Shown: positions 1-6,877, counted from the stretch's first letter. The stretch is 9,185 bases of DNA from an uncultured Collinsella sp. (GCA_900553165.1 USCN01000043.1:1-9185), one strand, 5' to 3'. Notes: generated from the letters alone by a model not told the origin. Translations and numbers: made by a program.

Positions 1-83
1 GTCAATGCCGCCTTGTTTCAAGGCACCTTGCTCGCTCTGGCGGGCTTTCGCTGTCCGCGCCAAAACATCGGCGTTGTTATGGG
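1..83. other. Non-coding window edge with a small hairpin and one copy of a dispersed motif
   Basis: No gene is assigned. A 6-bp hairpin lies at 10-24 (GCCTTG, loop TTT, CAAGGC). Positions 16-36 (TTTCA, two variable spots, then CACCTTGCTCGCT) match 5582-5602 at 19 of 21 bases, so this is probably intergenic repeat material. Short open frames run through it on both strands, but neither has a start codon with a ribosome site, and the window edge cuts the context. It could be the tail or head of a gene outside the window. Confidence 0.4.
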
Positions 84-237
84 TAGTCGTTGGGGACGTT
101 CTTAAATGACTAGTCGTTGGGGAATGTGGCACTTGGGGACGTTCCTTTTCTGCCGACAGTTTGGGACATTCCTTGCACCATTAGTCGTTGGGGACGTTCT
201 TGTTTGACTGGTCATTCAAGAACGTCCCCAATGACTA
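84..237. repeat. Cluster of REP-like repeats (TTGGGGACGTTCTT type)
   Basis: Five forward copies and one inverted copy of a short unit are packed into about 150 bases. The exact 20-mer TAGTCGTTGGGGACGTTCTT occurs at 84-103 and 182-201. Degenerate copies start at 111 (TAGTCGTTGGGGAATGT), 131 (ACTTGGGGACGTTCC) and 158 (AGTTTGGGACATTCC). An inverted copy lies at 217-237. Repeats with a GGGGACGTTC core are, to my knowledge, common between genes in this bacterial group and resemble REP elements mobilised by RAYT (IS200-like) transposases. No transposase is present here, so that link is inference. Confidence 0.75.
182..237. repeat. 21-bp inverted repeat ending the REP-like cluster
   Basis: Positions 182-202 and 217-237 are inverted copies matching at 20 of 21 bases, separated by a 14-base loop. 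Transcribed, this would be a very stable hairpin. It has no T tract on either side, so it is not an ordinary intrinsic terminator. Two head-to-head units in this form are typical of a REP or BIME unit. Confidence 0.75.
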
Positions 238-387
238 TTCGAACTGCTATTTTGTGCGGGTTGTGGTTTTGGGAGCTGCGGGAATTTAAGATACTGTACA
301 ACTGTACGTTAACTCATCTTCGTAGTATATTGCTACCCGCAAAACTCAGCACCATTGTGCCGCGAGGCACTAAAGCGCCTACGTACA
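238..387 (+). promoter_or_regulatory. Leader of the YhgE/Pip operon with a possible operator
   Basis: This stretch is AT-richer than its surroundings and should hold the promoter of the operon, but no clean -35/-10 pair stands out. The best -10-like boxes are TAAGAT (287-292) and TATATT (326-331). An 8-base near-direct repeat, ACTGTACA then ACTGTACG, spans 293-308. It sits inside a broken dyad with TTAA-TAC at 286-294 and GTA-TTAA at 304-312, which could be a repressor site. A 5-bp hairpin with a GCGA tetraloop lies at 357-370. All of this is weak without comparison. Confidence 0.3.
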
Positions 388-3204
388 ATGGTTGTCGATA
401 GTACGATTCGATTCAACGACAGGATGGATGGTCTAAGCGTGAGTCTCGGCAGCAAACTATCCAACGCAAAGGTATCCTTTGCGATATTCAAGCGCGACAT
501 TAAGCGACTACTTGTGAACCCCGTCGCCTTGGTGGTTACCCTCGGCGTGTGCGTTATTCCCTCGCTGTATGCCTGGTACAACATCGTGGCTAACTGGGAT
601 CCGTACGGAAACACCCAGGGTATCAAGATTGCCATCGCCAACAACGATCGGGGCACCCAAAACGACTTGGTGGGCGAGCTCAACGCGGGCGACCAGGTCG
701 TCGATCAGCTCAAGGAGAACGATCAGCTGGGCTGGACCTTCGTTGACTCGGCGGCCGATGCCAAGGAGGGCGTCGAGAGCGGTGAGTACTATGCGGCCAT
801 CGTAATCCCCAAGAACTTCTCGGATAACCTGGTCTCGATGCTCGACGGCAACTACCATCAGCCCAAGCTTACGTACTACGTCAATGAGAAAAAGAGCGCT
901 ATTGCACCCAAGGTTACCGACACCGGTGCAAACACCATCGAGCAGCAGATTAACTCGGAGTTCGTCTCCACGGTGGGTGAGACCGTTGCCAGTATTGCCA
1001 AGGATGCCGGAGTCGATTTAAAGGACAAGGCAACCCAGGCTCAGGATTCGTTGGCCGGTTCGGTATCAGAGGCTTCTGACACGTTGGGCGAAGTGCGCGA
1101 TTCGATTGGCGACATGAATGCCGCCATCGATAAGACGAGTGGTTCCATTGCCTCGGCAGATGCAGCACTTGCCGGTCTGCAGGGTCAGGCGCCGTCGCTG
1201 ACGCAGGCGATCTCCCAGGGCAACGACCTGCTGGGCGAGGCTCGCGCCACGGCGGGTAACTCTGTCGCCTCGCTCTCCAAGGCGCTCTCGGAAGGCAGCC
1301 TTGCGCTCACCAAGACGTCAGCCTCCGCGAACGCTGCGATTGGCAAGCTGACGGGCGCGGTCACATCTACGACCACCCGTATCGACAACTCGCTTGAGTC
1401 TCTCCAAGCGACGATCGACCACAATAAGGCCGTTATCGGCCACTTGGAAATTCTCGTCAATGACACGTCGACAGGTTCCAAGGAAATTGACGCGCGCATT
1501 GTATCGACCATCAATTTGCTCCGCGAGCAGAATGAAAAGCTTCAGAGCATCAAGGACGGTCTGTCTGCGCAGTCGAGCGCCATGGCGAATGACGCCGCGG
1601 CTGTCTCGGGTGCCAGCGACGCTATCAATAACGCAATTCAGACCGGTGCGACTAACCTTGGCCAGGCCCAGACGGACCTGGGTCAAAACGCGCTGCCGAA
1701 GGCTTCGAGCGCGCTTGATTCATTTGCCGCCGTCTCGGGTGATCTGACGGGAATCGTGTCTGGCCTCACGCCTACTATTGCAAGTGCGCGCGGTACACTT
1801 TCGCAACTCAACGCTACGCTCGGTCAGGCCAAGACCACGCTGTCCCAGACCGATGCCTCGCTTGCCAAGGTCCAGGACAAGCTCGCAACCGCCGCCAACG
1901 ACATCGCGGCGCTACAGACCTCCGAGTCCATGGGCGAGCTGGCCGACCTGATGGGCGTCGACGTCGATGACGTTGCAGACTTCATGGCATCTCCGGTCGA
2001 GCTGACCTCAAAGTCAATTTACCCGGTCAAGAGCTTTGGTTCGGGCATTGCCCCGTTCTATACCAATCTGGCGCTGTGGGTGGGCGGCTACGTGCTCATC
2101 GCCATCTACAAGCTCGAGGTCGACCGCGAAGGCATCGGCAGCTTTACCGCGCGTCAGGGCTACTTTGGCCGCTGGTTGCTCCTGGTGATCCTGGGCGCGT
2201 TGCAGGCCATCATCGTTACGGTAGGCGATCTGGTGATTGGCGTGCAGTGCGTCAGCCCGCTGCTGTTCGTGCTGGGCGGCATCGCTATCTCATTTACGTA
2301 CGTCAACATCATTTACGCGTTGTCCACTACGTTTAAGCATATCGGCAAGGCAATCGGCGTCATTCTTGTCATCGTGCAGATCCCGGGTTCGTCGGGCATG
2401 TACCCCATCGAGATGATGCCCGGCTTCTTCCAGTGGCTGCACCCGCTGCTGCCCTTTACCTATGGCATCAATCTGCTGCGCGAGACGGTCGGCGGCATGT
2501 ATTCGTTCAACTACCTGTTTAACCTGTGCATTCTGGGCGTGTTCTTGATCGTGGCGCTCTTTATCGGCCTGCAGCTGCGTCCGCTGCTGCTCAACCTCAA
2601 CCTGCTCTTTGATAAACAGCTTTCCACGACCGGTATGATGATTTGCGAGTCTAACGACCTGCCGCGCGAGCGCTACTCCTTGCGAACGGCCATGCGCGTC
2701 GTGCTCGATTCCGATTCGTACCGTCGCGAACTGCTCGATCATGCGGTCGCCTTTGAACATCGCTACCCGTACTACATCAAGGGCGGTTTTGCCGCCGTGG
2801 TGGGCGTTCAGGTCCTGCTCTTTGTCCTGTCGACGGTTCTCGATATCGACAATAACGGCAAGATCATCCTGCTTGTCATTTGGATCATCTCGGTTATTGC
2901 CATCTGCGGCTGGCTTATCAATATCGAATATATCCGCGCGAGCCTCAATACCCAGATGCGCATCTCGGCGCTTTCCGATGAGGACCTGCGTCGCGAGATG
3001 CGCGAGCACACGGCCGCCATTCCTGCCGCCCGCCGCATGTTTGGCCTCAACGCCAGCGAGCGGGGCACCAAGGACAGCGAACAGCCCACGAGCCGTCTGC
3101 CGCATATTGGTGCGCACCATAAATCTCAGGGCAGCGACAGCACAGCCACAAATGATGGAGATACCACCCCGCTTGGCAAGCACTCCAAAGGAGGTGAGGC
3201 ATAA
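388..3204 (+). CDS. YhgE/Pip family membrane protein, long form with extra C-terminal membrane module
   Basis: Envelope protein of the YhgE/Pip family, which includes the lactococcal phage-infection protein Pip and B. subtilis YhgE; the molecular role is poorly known. Residues count from the ATG at 388 (938 aa). Helix 1 is about 46-64, followed by the family motif WDPYGNT at 70-76. Residues about 80-510 form an extracellular region that from about 200 is Ala/Ser/Thr/Gln-rich with coiled-coil character. An ABC-2-like permease block follows at about 545-735, with APFYTNLALWVGG, PIEMM and LPFTYGINLLRE. Unlike the next gene, it continues with two more helices (about 797-818 and 825-845) and a polar cytoplasmic tail (about 850-938). 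The start is uncertain: TTG 355, ATG 388, ATG 424 and GTG 439 are all in frame and none has a good ribosome site. Conservation with the second protein begins only at FKRD, about residue 34. Family call is firm; function is not. Confidence 0.9.
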   Translation: MVVDSTIRFNDRMDGLSVSLGSKLSNAKVSFAIFKRDIKRLLVNPVALVVTLGVCVIPSLYAWYNIVANWDPYGNTQGIKIAIANNDRGTQNDLVGELNAGDQVVDQLKENDQLGWTFVDSAADAKEGVESGEYYAAIVIPKNFSDNLVSMLDGNYHQPKLTYYVNEKKSAIAPKVTDTGANTIEQQINSEFVSTVGETVASIAKDAGVDLKDKATQAQDSLAGSVSEASDTLGEVRDSIGDMNAAIDKTSGSIASADAALAGLQGQAPSLTQAISQGNDLLGEARATAGNSVASLSKALSEGSLALTKTSASANAAIGKLTGAVTSTTTRIDNSLESLQATIDHNKAVIGHLEILVNDTSTGSKEIDARIVSTINLLREQNEKLQSIKDGLSAQSSAMANDAAAVSGASDAINNAIQTGATNLGQAQTDLGQNALPKASSALDSFAAVSGDLTGIVSGLTPTIASARGTLSQLNATLGQAKTTLSQTDASLAKVQDKLATAANDIAALQTSESMGELADLMGVDVDDVADFMASPVELTSKSIYPVKSFGSGIAPFYTNLALWVGGYVLIAIYKLEVDREGIGSFTARQGYFGRWLLLVILGALQAIIVTVGDLVIGVQCVSPLLFVLGGIAISFTYVNIIYALSTTFKHIGKAIGVILVIVQIPGSSGMYPIEMMPGFFQWLHPLLPFTYGINLLRETVGGMYSFNYLFNLCILGVFLIVALFIGLQLRPLLLNLNLLFDKQLSTTGMMICESNDLPRERYSLRTAMRVVLDSDSYRRELLDHAVAFEHRYPYYIKGGFAAVVGVQVLLFVLSTVLDIDNNGKIILLVIWIISVIAICGWLINIEYIRASLNTQMRISALSDEDLRREMREHTAAIPAARRMFGLNASERGTKDSEQPTSRLPHIGAHHKSQGSDSTATNDGDTTPLGKHSKGGEA
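3187..3197 (+). promoter_or_regulatory. Perfect Shine-Dalgarno of the second YhgE/Pip gene, inside the first
   Basis: AAAGGAGGTGA is fully complementary to the usual 3' end of 16S rRNA. It lies within the last codons of the upstream gene, 10 bases from the GGAGG core to the ATG at 3205. The upstream TAA (3202-3204) touches that ATG directly. This fixes the start of the second gene and points to one transcript with coupled or reinitiated translation. The first gene has no such site, so the second protein may be made in excess. Confidence 0.85.
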
Positions 3205-5394
3205 ATGAAGAACATCCTGCATCTGTTTAAGCGCGATGTCCAAAACGTGTCTCGCTCCGTAATCGGCTTGGTTGTCGTGATGGGCCTCATTATCGTGCCG
3301 TGTCTGTACGCGTGGTTTAACATCGCCGGCAGCTGGGATCCGTACGGCAACACCGGCAATCTTAAGATCGCCGTGGTCAACACCGATGAGGGTTACGAGA
3401 GCGATCTGATCCCCGTCGAGGTTAACGTGGGCGAAAACGTGACCGCCACCCTACGCGGCAACGAAAGCTTCGATTGGGTTGTGCTTAACGATCGCGAAAA
3501 GGCTATCGAGGGCGTTAAGTCGGGCGCGTACTATGCTGCCGTCGTTATCCCCAAAACGTTTAGCGCCGACATGATGACGCTTTTCTCGACCGACGTGAAA
3601 CACGCCGATATCGAGTTTTACGAGAACCAGAAGGCCAACGCCATCGCGCAGATCGTGACCGAGAAGGGTTCGAGCGCCGTTCAGAACCAGGTTAACGAAT
3701 CTTTTACCGAGACCATTACGAGCATCGGTCTTAAGACGGTGTCCAGTCTGCTCGATTACATGAGCACCGACCAGGTCAGCAACTTTATCGCCAACCTGTC
3801 CTCGACGCTCGGCGATTCGGTCCAGGACCTGAAGGACGTTCAGGCCAGCGCAACGTCGCTTGCGGGCATTTTGAGCTCCACGTCCGATTCGCTGACGTCG
3901 GCGAGCGGCATGCTCAAGCAGACCGGTGCCGTCGATGAGTCGACAAGGCAGCTCATGGAACATGCCAAAAGCGGCATCGATGATTCCAAAGAAGCGCTTA
4001 AGGCGGCAAGCGATGCCATCGATGCCGCGATCGATGGAAGTGCGGGTTCGTTCGACAATGTGTCTGCCGAGCTCGCGAAGGCGTTCGATGCCGCGAACCA
4101 GCATGTCGACCTTACGGTGTCCCAACTCAACGATGCCGCTGCGGCCCTCAATGCGCGCGTCAAGGATATCGATGAGATGGCCGATCAGCTCCGCAGCCTT
4201 GCCGACCAGGTGAGCGATGAGAATTTGAAGGACGGTCTCAAGTCTGCCGCGACGTCGCTGGGCAGAATCGCCGTTGAGTACCGCAACAATGCCAATGAGC
4301 TGACGAATATCGCGACGTCGCTCACGAAGAGTATGACAGAGGTTAACAAGTCGCGTGCCGAGGTCGATCAGGCAATCGCGGATGCCAAGGCCGGTATCTC
4401 GGGCGCCAAGATTGACTACGACTCTACGTTCTCGGTTAAGGCCAAGGAGCTCAAGAAGACTATTTCGGGCGTTTTGGATTCGCTCAACGGTATCTCGGGC
4501 GACCTGGATAGTGCTGTTGCCGGCCTGACCGACGCATCCGGTTCGCTGGCAAAGGGCCTCTCCAAGGCTGCAAAGCTGGTCAACAAGGCTTCCGATCAGC
4601 TGGGTGAGGCGTCGGACAAGATCAGCGCGTTTAAGGACGAGCTCGACGGCGCCTTGATGTCGGATGACCTCGCTACGATCAAGACGATGATCGGCAATGA
4701 TCCCGAGGGTCTGGCCGTGTCGCTTTCCGGCCCTGTCGCACTCGACCGCAAGCCGGTCTATCCAATCCGCAACTACGGTTCGGCCATGGCGCCGTTCTAC
4801 ACGATTCTGTCGCTCTGGGTCGGCTCGATCGTACTAGCGGCCATGATGAAGGTCTCGGTTGACGATGGGCTTATCAACGAGCTCATCCCCGTACGCCTGC
4901 ACGAGATCTATCTGGGTCGTTACCTGTTCTTTGGCGGTCTGGCCCTGCTACAGGCGACGCTCGTGTGCGCGGGCGACATCCTGTTCTTTGGCATTCAGTG
5001 CGACAACCCGCTGCAGTTTGTGCTAGCGGGCTGGGTCGCGAGTCTCGTGTTCTCCAATATCGTCTACACGCTTACGGTTTCGTTTGGCGATATCGGCAAG
5101 GCGCTCGCAGTCGTGCTGTTGGTCATGCAGGTCGGCGGTTCGGGCGGCACGTTCCCCATCGAGATGACCGGCCCCGTGTTCCAGGCGATCTATCCGTTCC
5201 TGCCGTTTACTCACGGCATCAACGCCATGCATGCTGCCATGGCTGGCGCCTACCATATGGAGTACTGGGTTGAGCTGGGCATTCTGGCGAGCTATCTGAT
5301 TCCGTCGCTGGCCTTGGGCGTCGTCTTCCGCCGTCCGGTCATCAAAGCCAACGACTGGATTATCGAAAAGCTGGAGTCGACAAAGCTTATTTAG
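3205..5394 (+). CDS. YhgE/Pip family membrane protein, short form
   Basis: 729-aa paralogue of the upstream protein, close to the usual family length. A short cytoplasmic start ending in FKRD leads into helix 1 (about 18-39) and SWDPYGNT (43-50). Residues about 52-510 form a long extracellular region, largely Ala/Ser/Asp/Lys coiled coil from about 190 to 480. The C-terminal permease block (about 515-710) has APFYTILSLWVGS, FPIEMTG and LPFTHGINAMH, with helices near 529-549, 570-593, 604-624, 630-645 and 691-708. The fold resembles ABC-2-type export permeases, but neither protein has an ATPase domain and none is encoded nearby. It starts directly at the stop of the first gene behind a perfect ribosome site, so the two are surely co-expressed and may form a heteromer. 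The substrate is unknown; cell-wall, export and phage-adsorption roles are only analogies from relatives. Confidence 0.92.
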   Translation: MKNILHLFKRDVQNVSRSVIGLVVVMGLIIVPCLYAWFNIAGSWDPYGNTGNLKIAVVNTDEGYESDLIPVEVNVGENVTATLRGNESFDWVVLNDREKAIEGVKSGAYYAAVVIPKTFSADMMTLFSTDVKHADIEFYENQKANAIAQIVTEKGSSAVQNQVNESFTETITSIGLKTVSSLLDYMSTDQVSNFIANLSSTLGDSVQDLKDVQASATSLAGILSSTSDSLTSASGMLKQTGAVDESTRQLMEHAKSGIDDSKEALKAASDAIDAAIDGSAGSFDNVSAELAKAFDAANQHVDLTVSQLNDAAAALNARVKDIDEMADQLRSLADQVSDENLKDGLKSAATSLGRIAVEYRNNANELTNIATSLTKSMTEVNKSRAEVDQAIADAKAGISGAKIDYDSTFSVKAKELKKTISGVLDSLNGISGDLDSAVAGLTDASGSLAKGLSKAAKLVNKASDQLGEASDKISAFKDELDGALMSDDLATIKTMIGNDPEGLAVSLSGPVALDRKPVYPIRNYGSAMAPFYTILSLWVGSIVLAAMMKVSVDDGLINELIPVRLHEIYLGRYLFFGGLALLQATLVCAGDILFFGIQCDNPLQFVLAGWVASLVFSNIVYTLTVSFGDIGKALAVVLLVMQVGGSGGTFPIEMTGPVFQAIYPFLPFTHGINAMHAAMAGAYHMEYWVELGILASYLIPSLALGVVFRRPVIKANDWIIEKLESTKLI

Positions 5395-5473
5395 TGCGGC
5401 AACTTTAACGCTGATGTAGCACTAATGCCAGCGAGCGAGCCGCATTTGCGCCAAGGTGACGTGAAATTATTAA

Positions 5474-5501
5474 GTTACGCGGTTTTACCAAACCGCGTAA
5501 C
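5474..5501. repeat. Perfect 12-bp hairpin with 4-base loop
   Basis: GTTACGCGGTTT (5474-5485), loop TACC, then AAACCGCGTAAC (5490-5501), with no mismatch. It starts 79 bases after the stop of the second YhgE/Pip gene. No T tract follows, so it is more likely an RNA-stabilising 3' hairpin or a protein-binding palindrome than a terminator. Confidence 0.8.
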
Positions 5502-5549
5502 GGCTCGACGCTGCAAACGACCCTAAGCGGCAATCTGACGTTCAATTTC

Positions 5550-5584
5550 AAGGGCGCGACCAGAAGGTCAGCGCCCTTTCATTT
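5550..5584 (+). terminator. Probable terminator of the YhgE/Pip operon
   Basis: AAGGGCGC (5550-5557) pairs with GCGCCCTT (5571-5578). An inner GACC/GGTC stem, an AGAA loop and one bulged A lie between them. The T-rich tail (TTTCATTT) is interrupted, so termination may be leaky. The hairpin also sits inside the larger inverted repeats of this region. Confidence 0.55.
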
Positions 5585-5670
5585 CACGTCACCTTGCTCG
5601 CTTAGGGCCGTTTTCGCTGACATTGACGAAACATCGAGGTTTACTCTGTCGACGCTTTAGTGGGCTGGAT

Positions 5671-5700
5671 TGCGGTGCAACGCTGGTTGTTGCTACAGTA
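5671..5700 (+). promoter_or_regulatory. Possible promoter for the EamA transporter gene
   Basis: TTGCGG (5671-5676) and TACAGT (5695-5700) are separated by 18 bases. TG at 5692-5693, one base before the -10 box, makes an extended -10. Transcription would begin near 5707, inside the left arm of the terminator hairpin at 5702-5731. This is the best sigma-70-like match upstream of the gene, but it is a motif match only. Confidence 0.4.
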
Positions 5701-5701
5701 G

Positions 5702-5740
5702 CGGGGCGTGCCGGGGGTCCGGTGCGCCCCGTTTTTATTT
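5702..5740 (+). terminator. Strong intrinsic terminator upstream of the EamA gene
   Basis: CGGGGCGTGCCGG (5702-5714), loop GGGT, then CCGGTGCGCCCCG (5719-5731) forms a 13-bp stem with two G-T pairs. TTTTTATTT follows. It would stop read-through from the YhgE/Pip operon. It lies 68 bases before the next start codon, so it could also act as an attenuator in that gene's leader. Confidence 0.8.
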
Positions 5741-5807
5741 GACCATGAGGCGGCACGCAGCCATACGCGTGCGGACACCACGCCCAGATTGAGTGTGAGG
5801 ATGTTCC

Positions 5808-6791
5808 ATGGCCCAATACGCTGCCAACGAAATCGAAAACATGCCCGATAGCCCTGTGGCCCGTGAGGATTTGGGCGCGGGCGGTATTCCCAGGGGCGCC
5901 GGCGCACGCTCCCCGCTGTTCTGGAAAGTTTTGCTACTTTCGGTGGCGGTCATCTGGGGCTACTCCTTTACCACTATGAAGGACGCACTCGGCACCATTC
6001 CGGTGTTCGAGCTGCTCTATGTACGCTTTCTGCCTGCAGCGTTGGTCATGTTTGCCGTCTTCCACAAGCGCATCACTGCACATTTCAACGCTCGCAATCT
6101 GATCGTTGGCCTGAGTATGGGCGTGCTCATGTGGGCGGCCTATGCGTTGCAGACGGTCGGTCTGGCATATACTACGGCGGGCAAGAATGCTTTTTTGACG
6201 GGCACGTATTGCATCCTCGTGCCGTTCGCGAGCTATTTTCTGAGCGGAGAAAAACTCACCCGCTATAACCTGGGCGCGGCACTGCTGTGCTTGGCGGGCA
6301 TTGGCTTGGTGGCGCTCGATAGCGTCGAGTTCAACATCGGTGACGTCATTACGCTGGCAGGCGCGGTCTTCTTCGCCATCCAGATGGCGGTGACCGCCAA
6401 GTACGGTCGCAAAATGGACATCAACGTTATCACGTTTTGGATGTTTGTGGGCAACGGCGTGCTGAGCCTGGTCTCGTCGCTGCTATTCGAGACCCAGGCG
6501 CCTCTGTCCGTGTGGACGCCGAACTTTATCGGTGTGATGGCGTTTCTCTCGGTGGGCTGCACATGCGTGGCTCTGCTCATCCAAAACGTCGGCCTGGCGC
6601 ATGTCCCGGCTTCGACGGGCTCGCTGCTCCTTTCGATGGAGTCGCCTTCGGGCGTGTTGTTTTCGGTGCTGCTGATGGGGGAGGCGCTCACCTCGCGCCT
6701 GCTCGCCGGCTTCGTGCTTATCTTCCTGTCGATTATCTTGAGTGAGACTCACTTCGATTTTTTGCGCAAAAAGCCGCGCCCGCAATTGTAA
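5808..6791 (+). CDS. EamA/DMT-superfamily transporter
   Basis: 327-aa inner-membrane protein of the drug/metabolite transporter superfamily with two EamA repeats of about five helices each (about residues 41-170 and 178-311). Typical marks are VIWGYSFTTMKDAL at the end of helix 1, the LLYVRFLPAALVM stretch of helix 2, and an EKLTRYNLGAALLCLAGIGL-like block closing repeat 1, echoed by GEALTSRLLAGFVLIFLSI in repeat 2. The first 36 residues are hydrophilic and longer than usual. The start is supported by GTGAGG at 5795-5800, seven bases before ATG. EamA proteins export or import amino acids, nucleobases, sugars or drugs; the substrate cannot be read from sequence. The gene sits between two terminators, so it is probably a single transcription unit, possibly expressed from the promoter-like site at 5671-5700. 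Confidence 0.9.
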   Translation: MAQYAANEIENMPDSPVAREDLGAGGIPRGAGARSPLFWKVLLLSVAVIWGYSFTTMKDALGTIPVFELLYVRFLPAALVMFAVFHKRITAHFNARNLIVGLSMGVLMWAAYALQTVGLAYTTAGKNAFLTGTYCILVPFASYFLSGEKLTRYNLGAALLCLAGIGLVALDSVEFNIGDVITLAGAVFFAIQMAVTAKYGRKMDINVITFWMFVGNGVLSLVSSLLFETQAPLSVWTPNFIGVMAFLSVGCTCVALLIQNVGLAHVPASTGSLLLSMESPSGVLFSVLLMGEALTSRLLAGFVLIFLSIILSETHFDFLRKKPRPQL

Positions 6792-6803
6792 ACAACTTGT
6801 TGC

Positions 6804-6830
6804 GCCGCCCTCCCGGGGCGGCATTTTTTA
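6804..6830 (+). terminator. Intrinsic terminator of the EamA gene
   Basis: GCCGCCC (6804-6810), loop TCCCG, then GGGCGGC (6816-6822), followed by A and six T. It begins 12 bases after the stop codon and separates this gene from the next transcription unit. Confidence 0.88.
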
Positions 6831-6855
6831 TGCGTCGCCCTTAAAGTTGTACCTT

Positions 6856-6877
6856 GCACTTTATGCTATCAAAGTGC
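6856..6877 (+). promoter_or_regulatory. Inverted repeat upstream of the amidohydrolase gene, possible operator
   Basis: GCACTTT (6856-6862) and AAAGTGC (6871-6877) form a perfect 7-bp dyad with an 8-base spacer. It ends 30 bases before the start codon. The promoter must lie in the 77 bases after the preceding terminator, so a dyad here is well placed as a repressor site. No clear -35/-10 pair could be fixed. It could also be a 5' RNA hairpin. Confidence 0.4.

Larger units (their letters stand above)
5395..5670. other. Structured intergenic region after the YhgE/Pip operon
   Basis: I see no gene here on either strand. The region is rich in inverted repeats. A perfect 16-bp pair joins 5452-5467 to 5581-5596. 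A second pair, 14 of 15 bases, joins 5515-5529 to 5599-5613. Smaller hairpins are listed separately. The two long pairings cross, so they cannot both form in one simple fold. Positions 5582-5602 repeat the motif seen at 16-36. It may be a small RNA, a 3' untranslated structure or stacked repeat elements. Confidence 0.6.

Noticed and set aside
1..83. Gene on the - strand with plausible-looking hydrophilic translation
   Set aside because: No ATG or GTG with a ribosome site precedes it, and its upstream side is repeat sequence. It cannot be judged without the sequence before the window.
1..105. Gene end on the + strand (open frame ending in TAA at 103-105)
   Set aside because: The frame ends inside the repeat cluster and its translation shows no recognisable family; the same stretch matches an intergenic repeat at 5582-5602.
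84..237. CRISPR array
   Set aside because: Repeat units are spaced unevenly, vary in sequence, and one is inverted; there are no spacers of constant length and no cas genes.
117..401. Small + strand open frame
   Set aside because: It is read from repeats and the leader of the next gene, with no ribosome site and no family resemblance.
2290..3243. Long - strand open frame opposite the first YhgE/Pip gene
   Set aside because: It mirrors the codon pattern of a strongly supported membrane protein gene; its translation is His/Arg/Gln-rich and shows no domain.
3205..5394. Type VII secretion (EsaA-like) component
   Set aside because: EsaA shares the YhgE/Pip-like architecture, but no WXG100 protein, EssC-type ATPase or other secretion gene is nearby, so the general family name is safer.
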